A stretch of 64,000 bases of DNA from Myxococcales bacterium (GTDB taxonomy: Bacteria > Myxococcota_A > Polyangia > Haliangiales > Haliangiaceae), in contig JADKKI010000072.1 of the NCBI GenBank assembly GCA_016720595.1, positions 310,001 through 374,000 of the forward strand, written 5' to 3'. A program made the translations under genes and the position numbers. The notes under the pieces are model-generated. The model did not search any database, was not told the origin of the DNA, and saw only the letters and a program-made list of their open reading frames with translations. Positions 26,968-36,913 of this stretch are shown piece after piece (position 1 is the stretch's first letter; every line of letters starts with the position of its first letter).

Positions 26968-28779
26968 TCACACGGTCTCGTCGACCGCATGGATGGTGTC
27001 GCGCAGCCCGTACTGCGGGCGAAACCCGAGCTCCGCGGTCGCGCGTCTCCCATCGACCATGCAGACGTAGCGGATGAAATCGAGCTCCGCCACCGGAAAG
27101 CTCGACAGCCCGAGCCGGAACGCGAGGGACAGGAGTGGGCGCGCCATCGGGTGGGGGATCGCCCGCGGAGTGCGGCCGAGCTCGTGGAGGACCGCCGAGA
27201 GCGGCACCTCGCCCGGCCCCACGATGTTGTAGATCCCGCGCCGCCCGGGTTCGAGCGCCGCGACCACGGACTCGGCGATGTCCTGGTAGTGGATGAGCTG
27301 CACCATCGGATCGAACCCGAGCAGGATCGGCGGCCGCTCGATCCGCAGGTAGTTCGAGGGCGCGTTGTGGACGGGGCCCACGATGTGGACCGGCCGTAGG
27401 ATCACGGTCTCGACCTCGCGCGCGCGCCACAGGAACGTCGAGACCAGGTGATCGATCTCGACCAGGTCGCGCATCTGCGGGAACCGCTGAGCGGCGAGGA
27501 GCGGGGCGTCCTCGGTCAGGAACTGCGGGTTGTCCGGCCGTGGGCCATAGACGTTCGCGCTCGACAGCAGCACGACCTTGGGCACGTGATAGGCCTGGCA
27601 ATACTCGAGCAGCTTGGTCGTGCCGGTGATGTTCCACGAGTACAGCTCGGCGGGCCGCGCGCGCGGGTCGTGCATCACGCCCAGGTGGATCAGCGCGTCG
27701 ACGTCCCCGGCCCGGAAGATGTCGCGCGCCTTCTTGCTGCGCAGATCGACCTGGTGGTGCTCGATGTCCTTCGGGCGCCCGGGCATCGGCCGGCGATCGA
27801 GGCCCACGATCTGCCAGTTCAGATCGTGGTGCAGCCGGCGCGCGACGATCCGGCCGAGCCGGCCCGAGATGCCGGTGATCACGACCTTGCGGGTCGGCGT
27901 CGCGCCACGGGGGGCGCGAGGTGGATCACCAGAAGACGTGTTCTCGCTCACGGAGCCCCACGCATGGATCATCGACTGGATCCGGTGCTTGACGGTCTTG
28001 ACCTTGTCGTCGAGGACCTCGTCATCGTCATCGGGATCGCCCTGGAACATCATCGGTTCGCCGAAGTACACCCGGTACTTCACCGGCAGCGGCACCAGGG
28101 GCACGAAGGGTGGATAGGGGACGATCGGGAACGAGGGCACGCGCAGGAGCTTGGCCAGCGCCGGCAGGTTCATCGCCGGCGCCTGCTCCTCGGCGCCGAT
28201 CACGGCGATCGGGATGATCGGCGCCTGCATCTCCAGCGCGAGCCGCATGAAGCCCTTGCCGAACTCCGCGAGCTGATAGCGCTTCGAGAAGTCTTTCGAG
28301 ATCCCGCGCGCGCCCTCGGGGAACACCAGCACGCACTCCTCGGAGGCGAGCAGGCGGCGGCAGTTCTCCGGCGTGCCCGTGATCTGCCCCCAGCGCGCGA
28401 ACAGGTACGACGCGAACGGCACCGTGGGCACGAAGTACTCGACCATCGAACGCACCAGCCGCGGCTGCGGGGGCTCGAGGAACGTCGCCGCACCGATCAC
28501 CACCCCGTCGAACGGCAGCTGGCCCGAGTGATTCGCGACGAACAGCACGCGCCCGGTGGCCGGGATGTTCTCGATCCCGAACGCCTTCGCACGGAAGTAG
28601 TGGCGGTAGAGCCAGCGGGCGACCCGCGCGGCGCCCTTGAACGAATCGCGCGACAGCCCGAACGGGTCGTACCCGAACTCGTTGCCGCGGACCACGAGGG
28701 CCTGCGTGCGGCCATCGAGATCGTCGTCGGGCGCGCTGCCTTTGGGGCGCAGTGCGCGAAGACGGTCGAAGAGCCCCAC
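26968..28779 (-). CDS. Fusion of PlsC-type acyltransferase and NAD-dependent epimerase
   Basis: 603 residues from GTG at 28779. Residues ~45-270 form a glycerolipid acyltransferase: the catalytic NHSGQLPFDG (Nx4D form in place of Hx4D is notable: the motif reads N-H-S-G-Q-L-P-F-D, so His is present) and the phosphate-binding FPEGARG. Residues ~295-600 form an extended short-chain dehydrogenase/epimerase: KVVITGISGRLGRIVARRL (GxxGxxG), D62-type DRRPMPG, VVLLSSANVYGP and a downstream substrate domain. The canonical YxxxK region is degenerate (FPQMRDLVEIDHLVS has no clear Tyr-x3-Lys). The two halves would act on lipids and on a sugar or polyketide-like substrate. The linker at 272-292 is disordered. 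Confidence 0.82.
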   Translation of the reverse strand: MGLFDRLRALRPKGSAPDDDLDGRTQALVVRGNEFGYDPFGLSRDSFKGAARVARWLYRHYFRAKAFGIENIPATGRVLFVANHSGQLPFDGVVIGAATFLEPPQPRLVRSMVEYFVPTVPFASYLFARWGQITGTPENCRRLLASEECVLVFPEGARGISKDFSKRYQLAEFGKGFMRLALEMQAPIIPIAVIGAEEQAPAMNLPALAKLLRVPSFPIVPYPPFVPLVPLPVKYRVYFGEPMMFQGDPDDDDEVLDDKVKTVKHRIQSMIHAWGSVSENTSSGDPPRAPRGATPTRKVVITGISGRLGRIVARRLHHDLNWQIVGLDRRPMPGRPKDIEHHQVDLRSKKARDIFRAGDVDALIHLGVMHDPRARPAELYSWNITGTTKLLEYCQAYHVPKVVLLSSANVYGPRPDNPQFLTEDAPLLAAQRFPQMRDLVEIDHLVSTFLWRAREVETVILRPVHIVGPVHNAPSNYLRIERPPILLGFDPMVQLIHYQDIAESVVAALEPGRRGIYNIVGPGEVPLSAVLHELGRTPRAIPHPMARPLLSLAFRLGLSSFPVAELDFIRYVCMVDGRRATAELGFRPQYGLRDTIHAVDETV

Positions 28780-28826
28780 GCGCGGAGTCTCGCACTAAGG
28801 CCTCCGGCGTTGTACCGTCGTCGCTG

Positions 28827-29547
28827 ATGATCGAGAGCTTCGTCGACCTCACCTATCGCGGCCTATCGCTCGGACGCCGCGTGAAGCTGACCCAGGTTCG
28901 GCCGAGCACCGGGTATCTCGAGACGCCGGCGCCGATGCCGGTCGGGACGTCGATCCTGATCGCGACCGATGAGGGTGTCCTGGTCGAGGCCACCGGTCAC
29001 CTCGATCCACGAGCAGGTCGGTGGATCGGACAAGCCCCCCGGGATGACCGTGGCGCCCAAGCTCGCCGGCGAGGCCACCGAGTCGTGGTGGCGGGCACGC
29101 GTCGCGTATCCCGAGGAGGTCAAGACCGCCGCTCCCGCAGTGGCCCGGACGTCGTCCCAGGTCACCGTGCGCCCACGCACGCACACGATCCCCGAGCCGA
29201 TCCCGCAGGGTGTGAGCGTGGCCGAGCCCGAGCCCACCACCGACGTGATCCCGGTGATCCCCGAGTCGAAGGCGACGATGGTGATGCCGGCGATCGATCA
29301 GGAGTTGCTCGAGTCGCTGACGCGCAAGAGCGGCGAGATCGAGCAGCTCGTTCGCACCACCGGCGAGCACGAGGTCGTCGATGACGGCCGGTCGACCACC
29401 GTGATGGATGCCGTCGATCCATCCGCGCTCGGCCTCGATTTCGGAGGCAGCGGTGCGTTCCCCGCGGTCGATGACGACAGCAGCAGCGGCGGCGACGACA
29501 AGAAGCCCGCGGGCGGACCGGGCAAGAAGAAGCGCAAGCGCAGGTGA
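28827..29547 (+). pseudogene. PilZ-like protein gene with an apparent one-base insertion
   Basis: ATG at 28827 opens a convincing frame (IESFVDLTYRGLSLGRRVKL, then MPVGTSILIATDEGVLVEAT). At CCGG (28993-28996) the sense continues only after skipping one G: the next frame gives VTSIHEQVGGSDKPPGMTVA and runs to TGA at 29547. With one G removed, the gene is 240 codons long. The N-terminal ~100 residues look like a PilZ-type beta barrel (PVGT, a basic GRR near the start, the G-M-x-V end), the family that binds cyclic-di-GMP or its degenerate relatives. The rest is acidic and ends in a basic tail. TGA overlaps the GTG of the next gene. PilZ assignment is tentative. Confidence 0.55.
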
Positions 29548-30482
29548 GCGCCGTCATCCCGCCCCGGATCGAGCGAGGGCAGACGCTCGGCATCTGCGCG
29601 CCGGCCGGCCCGGTCAACGCGGTCCGGCTGCAGCGCGGCCTCGCACGGCTGGGCGATGTGTTCCGGATCGAGCTCGCGCCCACCTTGCGCGAGCCACGCG
29701 CGGCCGACGTGCCGAGCTATCTCGCCGCGTCAGACGATCAGCGCGCGGCCGAGCTCACCCAGATGATCGTGGACCCGGACATCCGCGCGATCATCCTCGC
29801 GCGCGGCGGCTACGGGCTGATGCGGATCCTCGATCGCGTCGATCCCGCGCTGCTCCGCGCCGATCCGAAGCCGATCGTCGGGTTCTCCGATGCGACGGCG
29901 CTGCTGTCGTGGGCGCACGTCGCGGCCGGGGTGCGCGGCATCCACGGCCCGATGATCGTCCAGCTCGAGGATCTCCCCGAGGGGCAGATCGCGCACCTGA
30001 TCGGCCTCTTGACCAACCCGCGCGCGGTGGGCCTGCGGCCGTGGACGCTCGCGGCTCACGGCACGGGCACGCACATCGGCCCGTTGTTCACCGCGAACCT
30101 GACGATGGCGTCGATGCTCGTGGGCACGCCGTGGGCGCTGCCCCTCGACGGCGCCTTGCTCGGGCTCGAGGAGGTGGGCGAGCGGCCGTACGAGATCGAT
30201 CGCTACCTGACGCAGCTCCGGCTGACCGGCACGCTCGCGAAGGCCAAGGGCGTGATCCTTGGCGAGCTCACGCGCTGCGAAGATCCGAGCCCGCCGAGTG
30301 GTGGCCGCGATCCGGCGCGCGCCGCACATGACGTGGTGCTCGAGCGGCTGCGCGGGATCCCGCTCGCGGTGGGGGCGCCGTTCGGGCACGGCATGCTGAA
30401 TGAAGCTGTGCCGTTCGGCGCGCGGACGATCCTCGATCTCGAGCGCGCGACCGTCGAGATCACCGAGCCCGCGGTCGCCTGA
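29544..30482 (+). CDS. S66-family peptidase (LD-carboxypeptidase / MccF-like)
   Basis: 312 residues. The N-terminus GQTLGICAPAGPVN and RAIILARGGYGLMRIL are typical of LdcA/MccF. The serine nucleophile lies in PIVGFSDATALL, the Glu in LGLEEVGERPYEIDRYL and the His in GAPFGHGM, completing the Ser-Glu-His triad. These enzymes cut L,D or related amide bonds in muropeptides during cell-wall recycling, or detoxify microcin C-type peptides. There is no signal peptide, so cytoplasmic recycling is more likely. GTG start lies in a GTGA overlap with the PilZ-like gene. Confidence 0.92.
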   Translation: MSAVIPPRIERGQTLGICAPAGPVNAVRLQRGLARLGDVFRIELAPTLREPRAADVPSYLAASDDQRAAELTQMIVDPDIRAIILARGGYGLMRILDRVDPALLRADPKPIVGFSDATALLSWAHVAAGVRGIHGPMIVQLEDLPEGQIAHLIGLLTNPRAVGLRPWTLAAHGTGTHIGPLFTANLTMASMLVGTPWALPLDGALLGLEEVGERPYEIDRYLTQLRLTGTLAKAKGVILGELTRCEDPSPPSGGRDPARAAHDVVLERLRGIPLAVGAPFGHGMLNEAVPFGARTILDLERATVEITEPAVA

Positions 30483-30524
30483 CCGCCGCGCTCACGCATC
30501 CATCCTTCCCGCTGCGGGGACGCG

Positions 30525-30555
30525 CCTGCAGCACCTGCAGGGGAGGGCCTGCAGG
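30525..30555. repeat. Cluster of three CCTGCAG(G) palindromes
   Basis: CCTGCAG (30525-30531), CCTGCAGG (30534-30541) and CCTGCAGG (30548-30555) sit between two convergent genes. Any two can pair as hairpins, so this may be a bidirectional terminator-like structure, although no U tract follows on either strand. Confidence 0.4.
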
Positions 30556-30556
30556 C

Positions 30557-30844
30557 CTAATGGAAGACCGGCTCGTCGTCCGCGCTGGTCTCGATCGTGC
30601 CGAACCGCTCTTCGTAGCGCTCGAGGTTCTTCTGCAGCGCCGCCAGCAGCCGCTTGGTGTGGCGCGGTGAAGAGATCACGCGGGTGCGAACCTTCGCGCG
30701 GCCGTTGCTCGGCTGGATGAAGGCGAAGTCCAGGACGAACTCGTTCTCCGTGTGATTGAGCAGCACGAGGTTCGAGTAGACCCCCTGGGCGATGTCGTCA
30801 TCGATCTGGACCTGGAGCTTTGGGGAGGCTGGCTCGTCCGACAT
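30557..30844 (-). CDS. DUF3467 family protein
   Basis: 95 residues. The family pattern is clear: YSNLVLLNHTENEFVLDFAFIQP (Asn-x(3)-hydrophobic start), then ARVRTRVISSPRHTKRLLAALQKNLERYEERFG. These small proteins are widespread in bacteria and of unknown function; the sequence suggests a compact cytoplasmic fold. The ATG at 30844 has GAGG just before it. The frame stays open far upstream, but that extension is rich in Trp, Pro and Cys with no coding character and overlaps the small-RNA region, so I reject it. Confidence 0.85.
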   Translation of the reverse strand: MSDEPASPKLQVQIDDDIAQGVYSNLVLLNHTENEFVLDFAFIQPSNGRAKVRTRVISSPRHTKRLLAALQKNLERYEERFGTIETSADDEPVFH

Positions 30845-30919
30845 CCTCGCAAGGTACCCCGCAATTACCCGGATCCGACTGCGTTGAATCGCGATCACCT
30901 GCGAAGCAACCTCAGGGGG

Positions 30920-30938
30920 TGGCCACCAGACTGGCCAC
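30920..30938 (+). promoter_or_regulatory. Possible enhancer-binding site (direct TGGCCAC repeats)
   Basis: TGGCCAC occurs twice with a 12-base period (30920 and 30932), the first inside the perfect palindrome GGTGGCCACC. It lies about 125 bases upstream of the sigma-54 promoter, the usual range for binding sites of NtrC-type activators. The role is inference. Confidence 0.35.
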
Positions 30939-31064
30939 ACATGAGAACCAGGGGTGACAGGACCAGTTGCCAGCCCGACACCTCGCGGCGGGAATCGGTC
31001 AGTTCGAACCCCGTAACCGCTGGTTTCCTTGTCGACGAGATCCCGAATCACGCTCGCTCGAAGC

Positions 31065-31080
31065 TGGCACCGATTCTGCT
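31065..31080 (+). promoter_or_regulatory. Sigma-54 (-24/-12) promoter
   Basis: TGGCAC at 31065-31070, five bases, then CTGCT at 31076-31080: one mismatch to TGGCAC-N5-TTGCW, with the essential GG and GC correctly ten bases apart. Transcription would start near 31091. No gene starts within 250 bases other than the putative RNA, and the transcript would end at the terminator below. Confidence 0.6.
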
Positions 31081-31090
31081 CATAGAAATA

Positions 31091-31325
31091 AGCAACCGAA
31101 GACGGTCTCCAGGGTTCCAAGGAATAGGAACCAAGGCTGCCTGGTTCGGATGACAACCAAACGTTCTACACGCGCGACGCAGGGTCAAAGTTTCGACTCG
31201 GTGGATGACCGGTGGTTCCCTCCCCCCTCATCCCGCTGGTCTCCCCCACCACCTGAGGCAACTAGTAGCCCTGCGATCTGCGCCCCGGCCCTCCTTGGCC
31301 CCCCCTCGGAGGGCCTTTTTTTTTT
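31091..31325 (+). ncRNA. Candidate small RNA, about 235 nt
   Basis: Defined by the sigma-54 promoter upstream and the intrinsic terminator at its end. Three hairpins expose GGA in the loop: GGTTCC-AAGGAATA-GGAACC (31113-31132), TGGTT-CGGATGAC-AACCA (31142-31159) and CGGT-GGATG-ACCG (31199-31211). These are followed by a C/U-rich, probably single-stranded stretch (31214-31256) containing CCCTCC and TCCCCC, which could pair with Shine-Dalgarno sites. It matches none of tmRNA, RNase P RNA, SRP RNA or 6S RNA by the features I can test. It could act like a CsrA/RsmA sponge or as an antisense sRNA; both are inference. Confidence 0.5.
31287..31325 (+). terminator. Strong intrinsic terminator with ten T
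   Basis: GGCCCTCC (31287-31294) pairs perfectly with GGAGGGCC (31308-31315) and is followed at once by TTTTTTTTTT (31316-31325). It is the best Rho-independent terminator in the window, and lies upstream of ruvX with no protein gene before it on this strand. Confidence 0.9.
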
Positions 31326-31359
31326 CGGTGTGTGCGGTTCGTGCTACCTGGCGTCGACC

Positions 31360-31785
31360 ATGCGCGCACTTGGCCTCGATGTCGGGAGCAAGACGATCGG
31401 CGTCGCCCTGACCGACGAGGTCGGGATCGCCGCGCATCCGCTCACCGTGCTCGCACGTGTCGGCAATTCTGGCGACAGCGCGGCAGTTCTGGCGCTCTGC
31501 GTGGAGCACAGGGTCACCGATGTCGTTGTCGGAATTCCATACGAGCTGTCGGGTCGCATCGGCCTCCGCGCGAAGCGGGTTGGAGACCTGGTGGTCGCCG
31601 TCCGGGCCGTGCTCCCGGAGGAGATCCGCATCCACGAGCAGGACGAGCGATTCACCACGGCGGAGGCCAACCGGGTCCTTCTCGAGGCCGATGTGTCGCG
31701 CCAGAAGCGCAAGGACGTGATCGACCAGCAGGCCGCGGCGCTGATCCTCCAGGGTTGGCTCGACCTGCAGCGTCGCTCGTCGTAA
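31360..31785 (+). CDS. ruvX: Putative Holliday junction resolvase RuvX/YqgF
   Basis: 141 residues, normal length. The RNase H-like fold of YqgF is evident: GLDVGSKTIGVALTD at the start (first catalytic Asp), VVVGIPYELSGRIG in the middle and DERFTTAEANRVLLEADVSRQKRKDVIDQQAAALILQGWL at the end with the remaining acidic residues. The family takes part in 16S rRNA 5'-end maturation and was proposed as a resolvase. It begins 35 bases after the strong terminator and is followed by mltG, a common neighbour. Confidence 0.93.
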   Translation: MRALGLDVGSKTIGVALTDEVGIAAHPLTVLARVGNSGDSAAVLALCVEHRVTDVVVGIPYELSGRIGLRAKRVGDLVVAVRAVLPEEIRIHEQDERFTTAEANRVLLEADVSRQKRKDVIDQQAAALILQGWLDLQRRSS

Positions 31786-31798
31786 CGTCCCACCTTCG

Positions 31799-32938
31799 AT
31801 GTCGAAGCGATCGTTCCGCACCGCGCTGGTCGTCGTGGTGGGATCGTTGATCCTGGTCTCCGCGATCGCCGGGTACTTCATCCACCGGGCGCTGTCCTAC
31901 CCGGGCGAGGTCCACGCGGGCACCGGGCGAGACGTCGAGATCGAGATCAAGACCGGCATGTCGTTCCCCTCGGTCGCGTCGATGCTCAGCGACAAGGGCG
32001 TGATCGAGAAGCCGACCTGGTTCCGCCTGTACGCGATGTGGGAAGGCGACACGACCAACGTGAAGACCGGGAAGTACCTGATCAAGGACAACCTCACGCC
32101 GCGCGAGGTCCTGGCGATCCTGGTCGCCGGCGTGAAAGAAGTCACGGTCAAGGTCACGCTGCCCGAGGGCAAGTCGATGCTCGAGTACTTCGAGATCCTC
32201 GATGGGGCGCGCGTCGCCTCGGGGAAAGAGCTCGAGGCGATCGCGCGCGACAAGGCGTTCCTGGGCAAGCACGCGATCAGCGGCGACTCCGTCGATGGCT
32301 ATCTGTTCCCCGACACCTATCAGTTTCGCGTCGGCGAGAAGCCCATGGTCGTGATGGAGCGCCTCGTCCAGCGCCACCAGGAGGTGTGGAACGCGCTCGT
32401 CGCCAAGCACCCCAAGGATGCCGCCAAGCTCAAGGACAAGCTGGGCTGGACCGATCGCGACATCCTCACGATGGCCTCGATCGTCGAGAAGGAGGCCGTC
32501 GATCCGGCCGAGCGTCCGCGGATCGCGCAGGTGTTCATCAACCGCCTGACGTCCTCGAGCTTCAAGCCGCACAAGCTGCAGACCGATCCGACGATCCGCT
32601 ACGGCTGCATGGTGCCGGTGCAGAAGTCGGGCGCCTGCATCGCGTGGAACGAGCCGTGCCTCAAGGCCACGCCACCCAAGCCGATGGGTTGCGATCGGCT
32701 GCACCGCGCGCAGCTCGACGACGCCGACAACCCGTACAACACCTACGCCCACGAGGGCCTGCCGCCCGGACCGATCTCGAACCCCGGCAAGGCCTCGATC
32801 GAGGCGACGCTGTCTCCGGACGGGAGCGACTACTTCTTCTTCGTGGCGACCTCGAAGAACTCGCGCAACCACGCGTTCGCGAAGACCGCCGAGGAGCACG
32901 AGCGCAACGTGAAGAAGTACGTGTCGAGCGACGAGTGA
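31799..32938 (+). CDS. mltG: Endolytic murein transglycosylase MltG (YceG-like)
   Basis: 379 residues. One N-terminal membrane helix (LVVVVGSLILVSAIAGYF), then a LysM-like part (VEIEIKTGMSFPSVASMLSDKGVI, FRLYA, KTGKYLI) and the catalytic YceG core: EGYLFPDTYQ-type block (here DGYLFPDTYQFRVG), MASIVEKEAVDPAERPRIAQVFINRL with the catalytic Glu, and LQTDPTIRYG. The end PISNPGKASIEATLSPDGSDYFFFVA is typical. It cuts nascent glycan strands and sets their length at the inner membrane. It is 13 bases downstream of ruvX. Confidence 0.96.
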   Translation: MSKRSFRTALVVVVGSLILVSAIAGYFIHRALSYPGEVHAGTGRDVEIEIKTGMSFPSVASMLSDKGVIEKPTWFRLYAMWEGDTTNVKTGKYLIKDNLTPREVLAILVAGVKEVTVKVTLPEGKSMLEYFEILDGARVASGKELEAIARDKAFLGKHAISGDSVDGYLFPDTYQFRVGEKPMVVMERLVQRHQEVWNALVAKHPKDAAKLKDKLGWTDRDILTMASIVEKEAVDPAERPRIAQVFINRLTSSSFKPHKLQTDPTIRYGCMVPVQKSGACIAWNEPCLKATPPKPMGCDRLHRAQLDDADNPYNTYAHEGLPPGPISNPGKASIEATLSPDGSDYFFFVATSKNSRNHAFAKTAEEHERNVKKYVSSDE

Positions 32939-32954
32939 CGCTCGAGCCGTCCGC

Positions 32955-33737
32955 TCAGAAGCGTGGGCGCAGGGCCGCGCACAGCGCGTCGGCGGCCGGG
33001 AACACGAGCCGGCAGCGCTCGATCGTCGCGCGGGCGCGGACCAGGTAGATCGTCGCCGCGTCGAGCGCGACGTAGTAGTAGCGCAGCGCGGTGGCGTCGC
33101 CCTCGAACGTGTAGTGCCGCACCGTACGGACGGCACCGTCGAAGCTGCCCGCATCGATCCGGGTCCCGCCGCCGGACTGGAGCTGCTCGGGCGAGGGGAT
33201 CTGGTCGCCGACCAGCGGGCCGTAGAAGTGGATGGTGTCGTGCGCGGAGCCCTCGTACGCCAGGTGGAACGCCCCATGCTCGGCGCGGGGGTCACCACCG
33301 GCGCGCAGCGAGAAGCTCGCGGGCCAGGGCAGCTCGATCTGGTCCGTGAGGATCCGCCACAACGGCGGCTGCGAGGCGACGCTGATCGCCTCGAGGACCT
33401 CGTGGTGATCGCGCATCCCCGTGCCGAGGACGAGCTGGGTGGTCCCACGCTGCGCGCTCGAGTACGTGACGATCGAGTTCTCGGAGATCGCGCGGCGCTC
33501 GAGCGCGCTGGTGGGCGGCGCTCCGGGACGGATCAGGACGTTGCGGACGGCGTCCTGTTCGCGCGCGGCGGCGAGATCGTACGGGCCGAACACCAGCGTG
33601 CCATCGGCGAGGTGCGCGGCAGCGATCGGGAGCCGCGGCCGGGTCTCGATCCCGTGCCCCGCGACCACGAGCGAGAACGTGCGCGGTCCGAGCACGACGC
33701 CAGAGCGCGTGCGCTTGAAGACGTCCAGAAGCCCCAT
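32955..33737 (-). CDS. Hypothetical protein
   Basis: 260 residues from ATG at 33737 (GLLDVFKRTRSGVVLGPRTF). The upstream open extension lacks coding character. Beta-rich in its first half (FSLVVAGHGIETRPRLPIAA...TLVFGPYDL) with a probable mixed C-terminal part ending RCRLVFPAADALCAALRPRF. No signal peptide or membrane helix. I do not recognise the family. Convergent with mltG (16-base gap) and 82 bases downstream of the lipoprotein gene's stop. Confidence 0.55.
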   Translation of the reverse strand: MGLLDVFKRTRSGVVLGPRTFSLVVAGHGIETRPRLPIAAAHLADGTLVFGPYDLAAAREQDAVRNVLIRPGAPPTSALERRAISENSIVTYSSAQRGTTQLVLGTGMRDHHEVLEAISVASQPPLWRILTDQIELPWPASFSLRAGGDPRAEHGAFHLAYEGSAHDTIHFYGPLVGDQIPSPEQLQSGGGTRIDAGSFDGAVRTVRHYTFEGDATALRYYYVALDAATIYLVRARATIERCRLVFPAADALCAALRPRF

Positions 33738-33819
33738 GCTCCCATCGTGCCCATGGTTTGGATCGCCGAACAACTTCGCGGCGAACCGTGGGCTAGCCCA
33801 CGGGCGGGAGGCGGCGTGA

Positions 33820-34536
33820 TCAGCCGCCGGAGATCGGATTCGGCATCGCGACGACCGTGATGTCGTTCTCGATCGACACGGACAGCTGCGAGCCAGCCGT
33901 GGCACCCGTCGGGCTCACCCGGTTGGTGCGGACGATGCGGATCTGGTTCTCCTGCGCCTGGTCCTTCTTGGACTTGAGCGCGCCCGCGGCCATCGAGTAG
34001 TTCCCCGAGTCGGGGATCGACACCCGGTCGAGGTTCTCGGTGTCGATCGACGCCGAGTCCGCGGCGTGATCGCCGGACCACTTGACGTCGAGCGGCAAGG
34101 TCGCGTCCACGGTCTCGCCCGCGATCGGATCGCTGAACGTGTGGACGTTCGGGCCGTCGACGCGGACGTCATGGACGTTGTCCGCGCCGCTGTCGACGTC
34201 GAGGATGTAGACCTCGTCGTAGCCCGCGGCGGTCCCACGCCAGCGACCATTGTTCTGCTGGGTATAGGCGAGGACGACCGAGCCGCTCGCGCTGGTCATC
34301 GTGACCGTGCCGCTGGTGACATCCTGGCCGTTGAGCTGGAGCCGGACCGAGAACTCGGTGTCGAACTCGCTCGCGTTGCGAGCGTTGGTGAGCCGCGACT
34401 GCGCGCTCACCGTTCCGTCGACGCTGAGCGTACTGGTGCCGGTGCCGCCGTTATCGCCGGCCCCCGGATCGAGATCGCTACCACCGCAGGCCATGAGGCC
34501 GAGAGTCAGAGTCGAGGCGAGCAAGGTGAACTTCAT
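33820..34536 (-). CDS. Hypothetical lipoprotein
   Basis: 238 residues. Lipobox [10 protein letters not shown], then an Asp/Gly-rich spacer, then a beta-sandwich-like domain ([60 protein letters not shown]). The pattern of short strands resembles surface domains of Myxococcota lipoproteins; no known family recognised. Divergent from prkA across 116 bases, so its promoter and that of the prkA operon share this gap. Confidence 0.65.
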   Translation of the reverse strand: MKFTLLASTLTLGLMACGGSDLDPGAGDNGGTGTSTLSVDGTVSAQSRLTNARNASEFDTEFSVRLQLNGQDVTSGTVTMTSASGSVVLAYTQQNNGRWRGTAAGYDEVYILDVDSGADNVHDVRVDGPNVHTFSDPIAGETVDATLPLDVKWSGDHAADSASIDTENLDRVSIPDSGNYSMAAGALKSKKDQAQENQIRIVRTNRVSPTGATAGSQLSVSIENDITVVAMPNPISGG

Positions 34537-34652
34537 ATGATGAGAAACCCCCGTACCATCATTTTCTCGACGGAGACGCGTTCGTCAATTCACCAAATTC
34601 TGCACAGCGCGCTCGCGCACCGTTCGTACACCCGTGTGGTACGGTCGAGGGC

Positions 34653-36693
<2,041 letters not shown>

Positions 36694-36694
<1 letters not shown>

Positions 36695-36895
36695 TGAGCG
36701 ACCCTCTCGGAAAGGGCCCCGTGCGGTCGAGCTCACCCACCTGGCGGAGCTGCTGCCGGCTTGGGGGAGCCGGAGACCGAGGATCGGCGGCGTTGTCGCG
36801 CGCTGGCTGTTGACCTGGCGCAACGCACGAAGCGCCAGGGCGGACGCCTGTGCTTCGTCAACGAACGCGGCGAGATCGCCGACGTGGTGATCTGA
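36694..36895 (+). pseudogene. Small gene between prkA and yhbH, with two one-base deletions
   Basis: ATG at 36694 shares its A with the TGA of prkA (TGATG). The frame starts MSDPLGKGP, moves to the next frame at CCCC (36717-36720) giving [14 protein letters not shown], then again at GGGGG (36763-36767) giving EPETEDRRR...[22 protein letters not shown] and a stop at 36893-36895. Restoring one C and one G gives 68 codons including the stop. The corrected protein is a small, charged, helix-rich polypeptide that I do not recognise. Its position inside the prkA-yhbH-spoVR operon suggests a related role. Confidence 0.55.
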
Positions 36896-36913
36896 GGAAT
36901 CTCGGGGGATGAG

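Larger units (their letters stand above)
30845..31359. other. 515-base intergenic region holding a candidate small-RNA gene
   Basis: Besides the DUF3467 promoter region, this gap contains two direct TGGCCAC repeats (30920-30926, 30932-30938), a sigma-54-type promoter (31065-31080), a putative RNA (about 31091-31325) and its terminator. Base composition is visibly less GC-rich than the flanking genes. No protein-coding frame here looks real. Confidence 0.65.

Noticed and set aside
30999..31020. GTTCGAACC segment resembling a tRNA T-loop
   Set aside because: The five flanking bases on each side do not pair, and no acceptor or anticodon stem can be built around it on either strand.
30845..31156. 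Upstream extension of the DUF3467 frame
   Set aside because: It remains open but is Trp/Pro/Cys-rich, lacks a ribosome site, and covers the candidate small RNA region. The family starts at the ATG at 30844.
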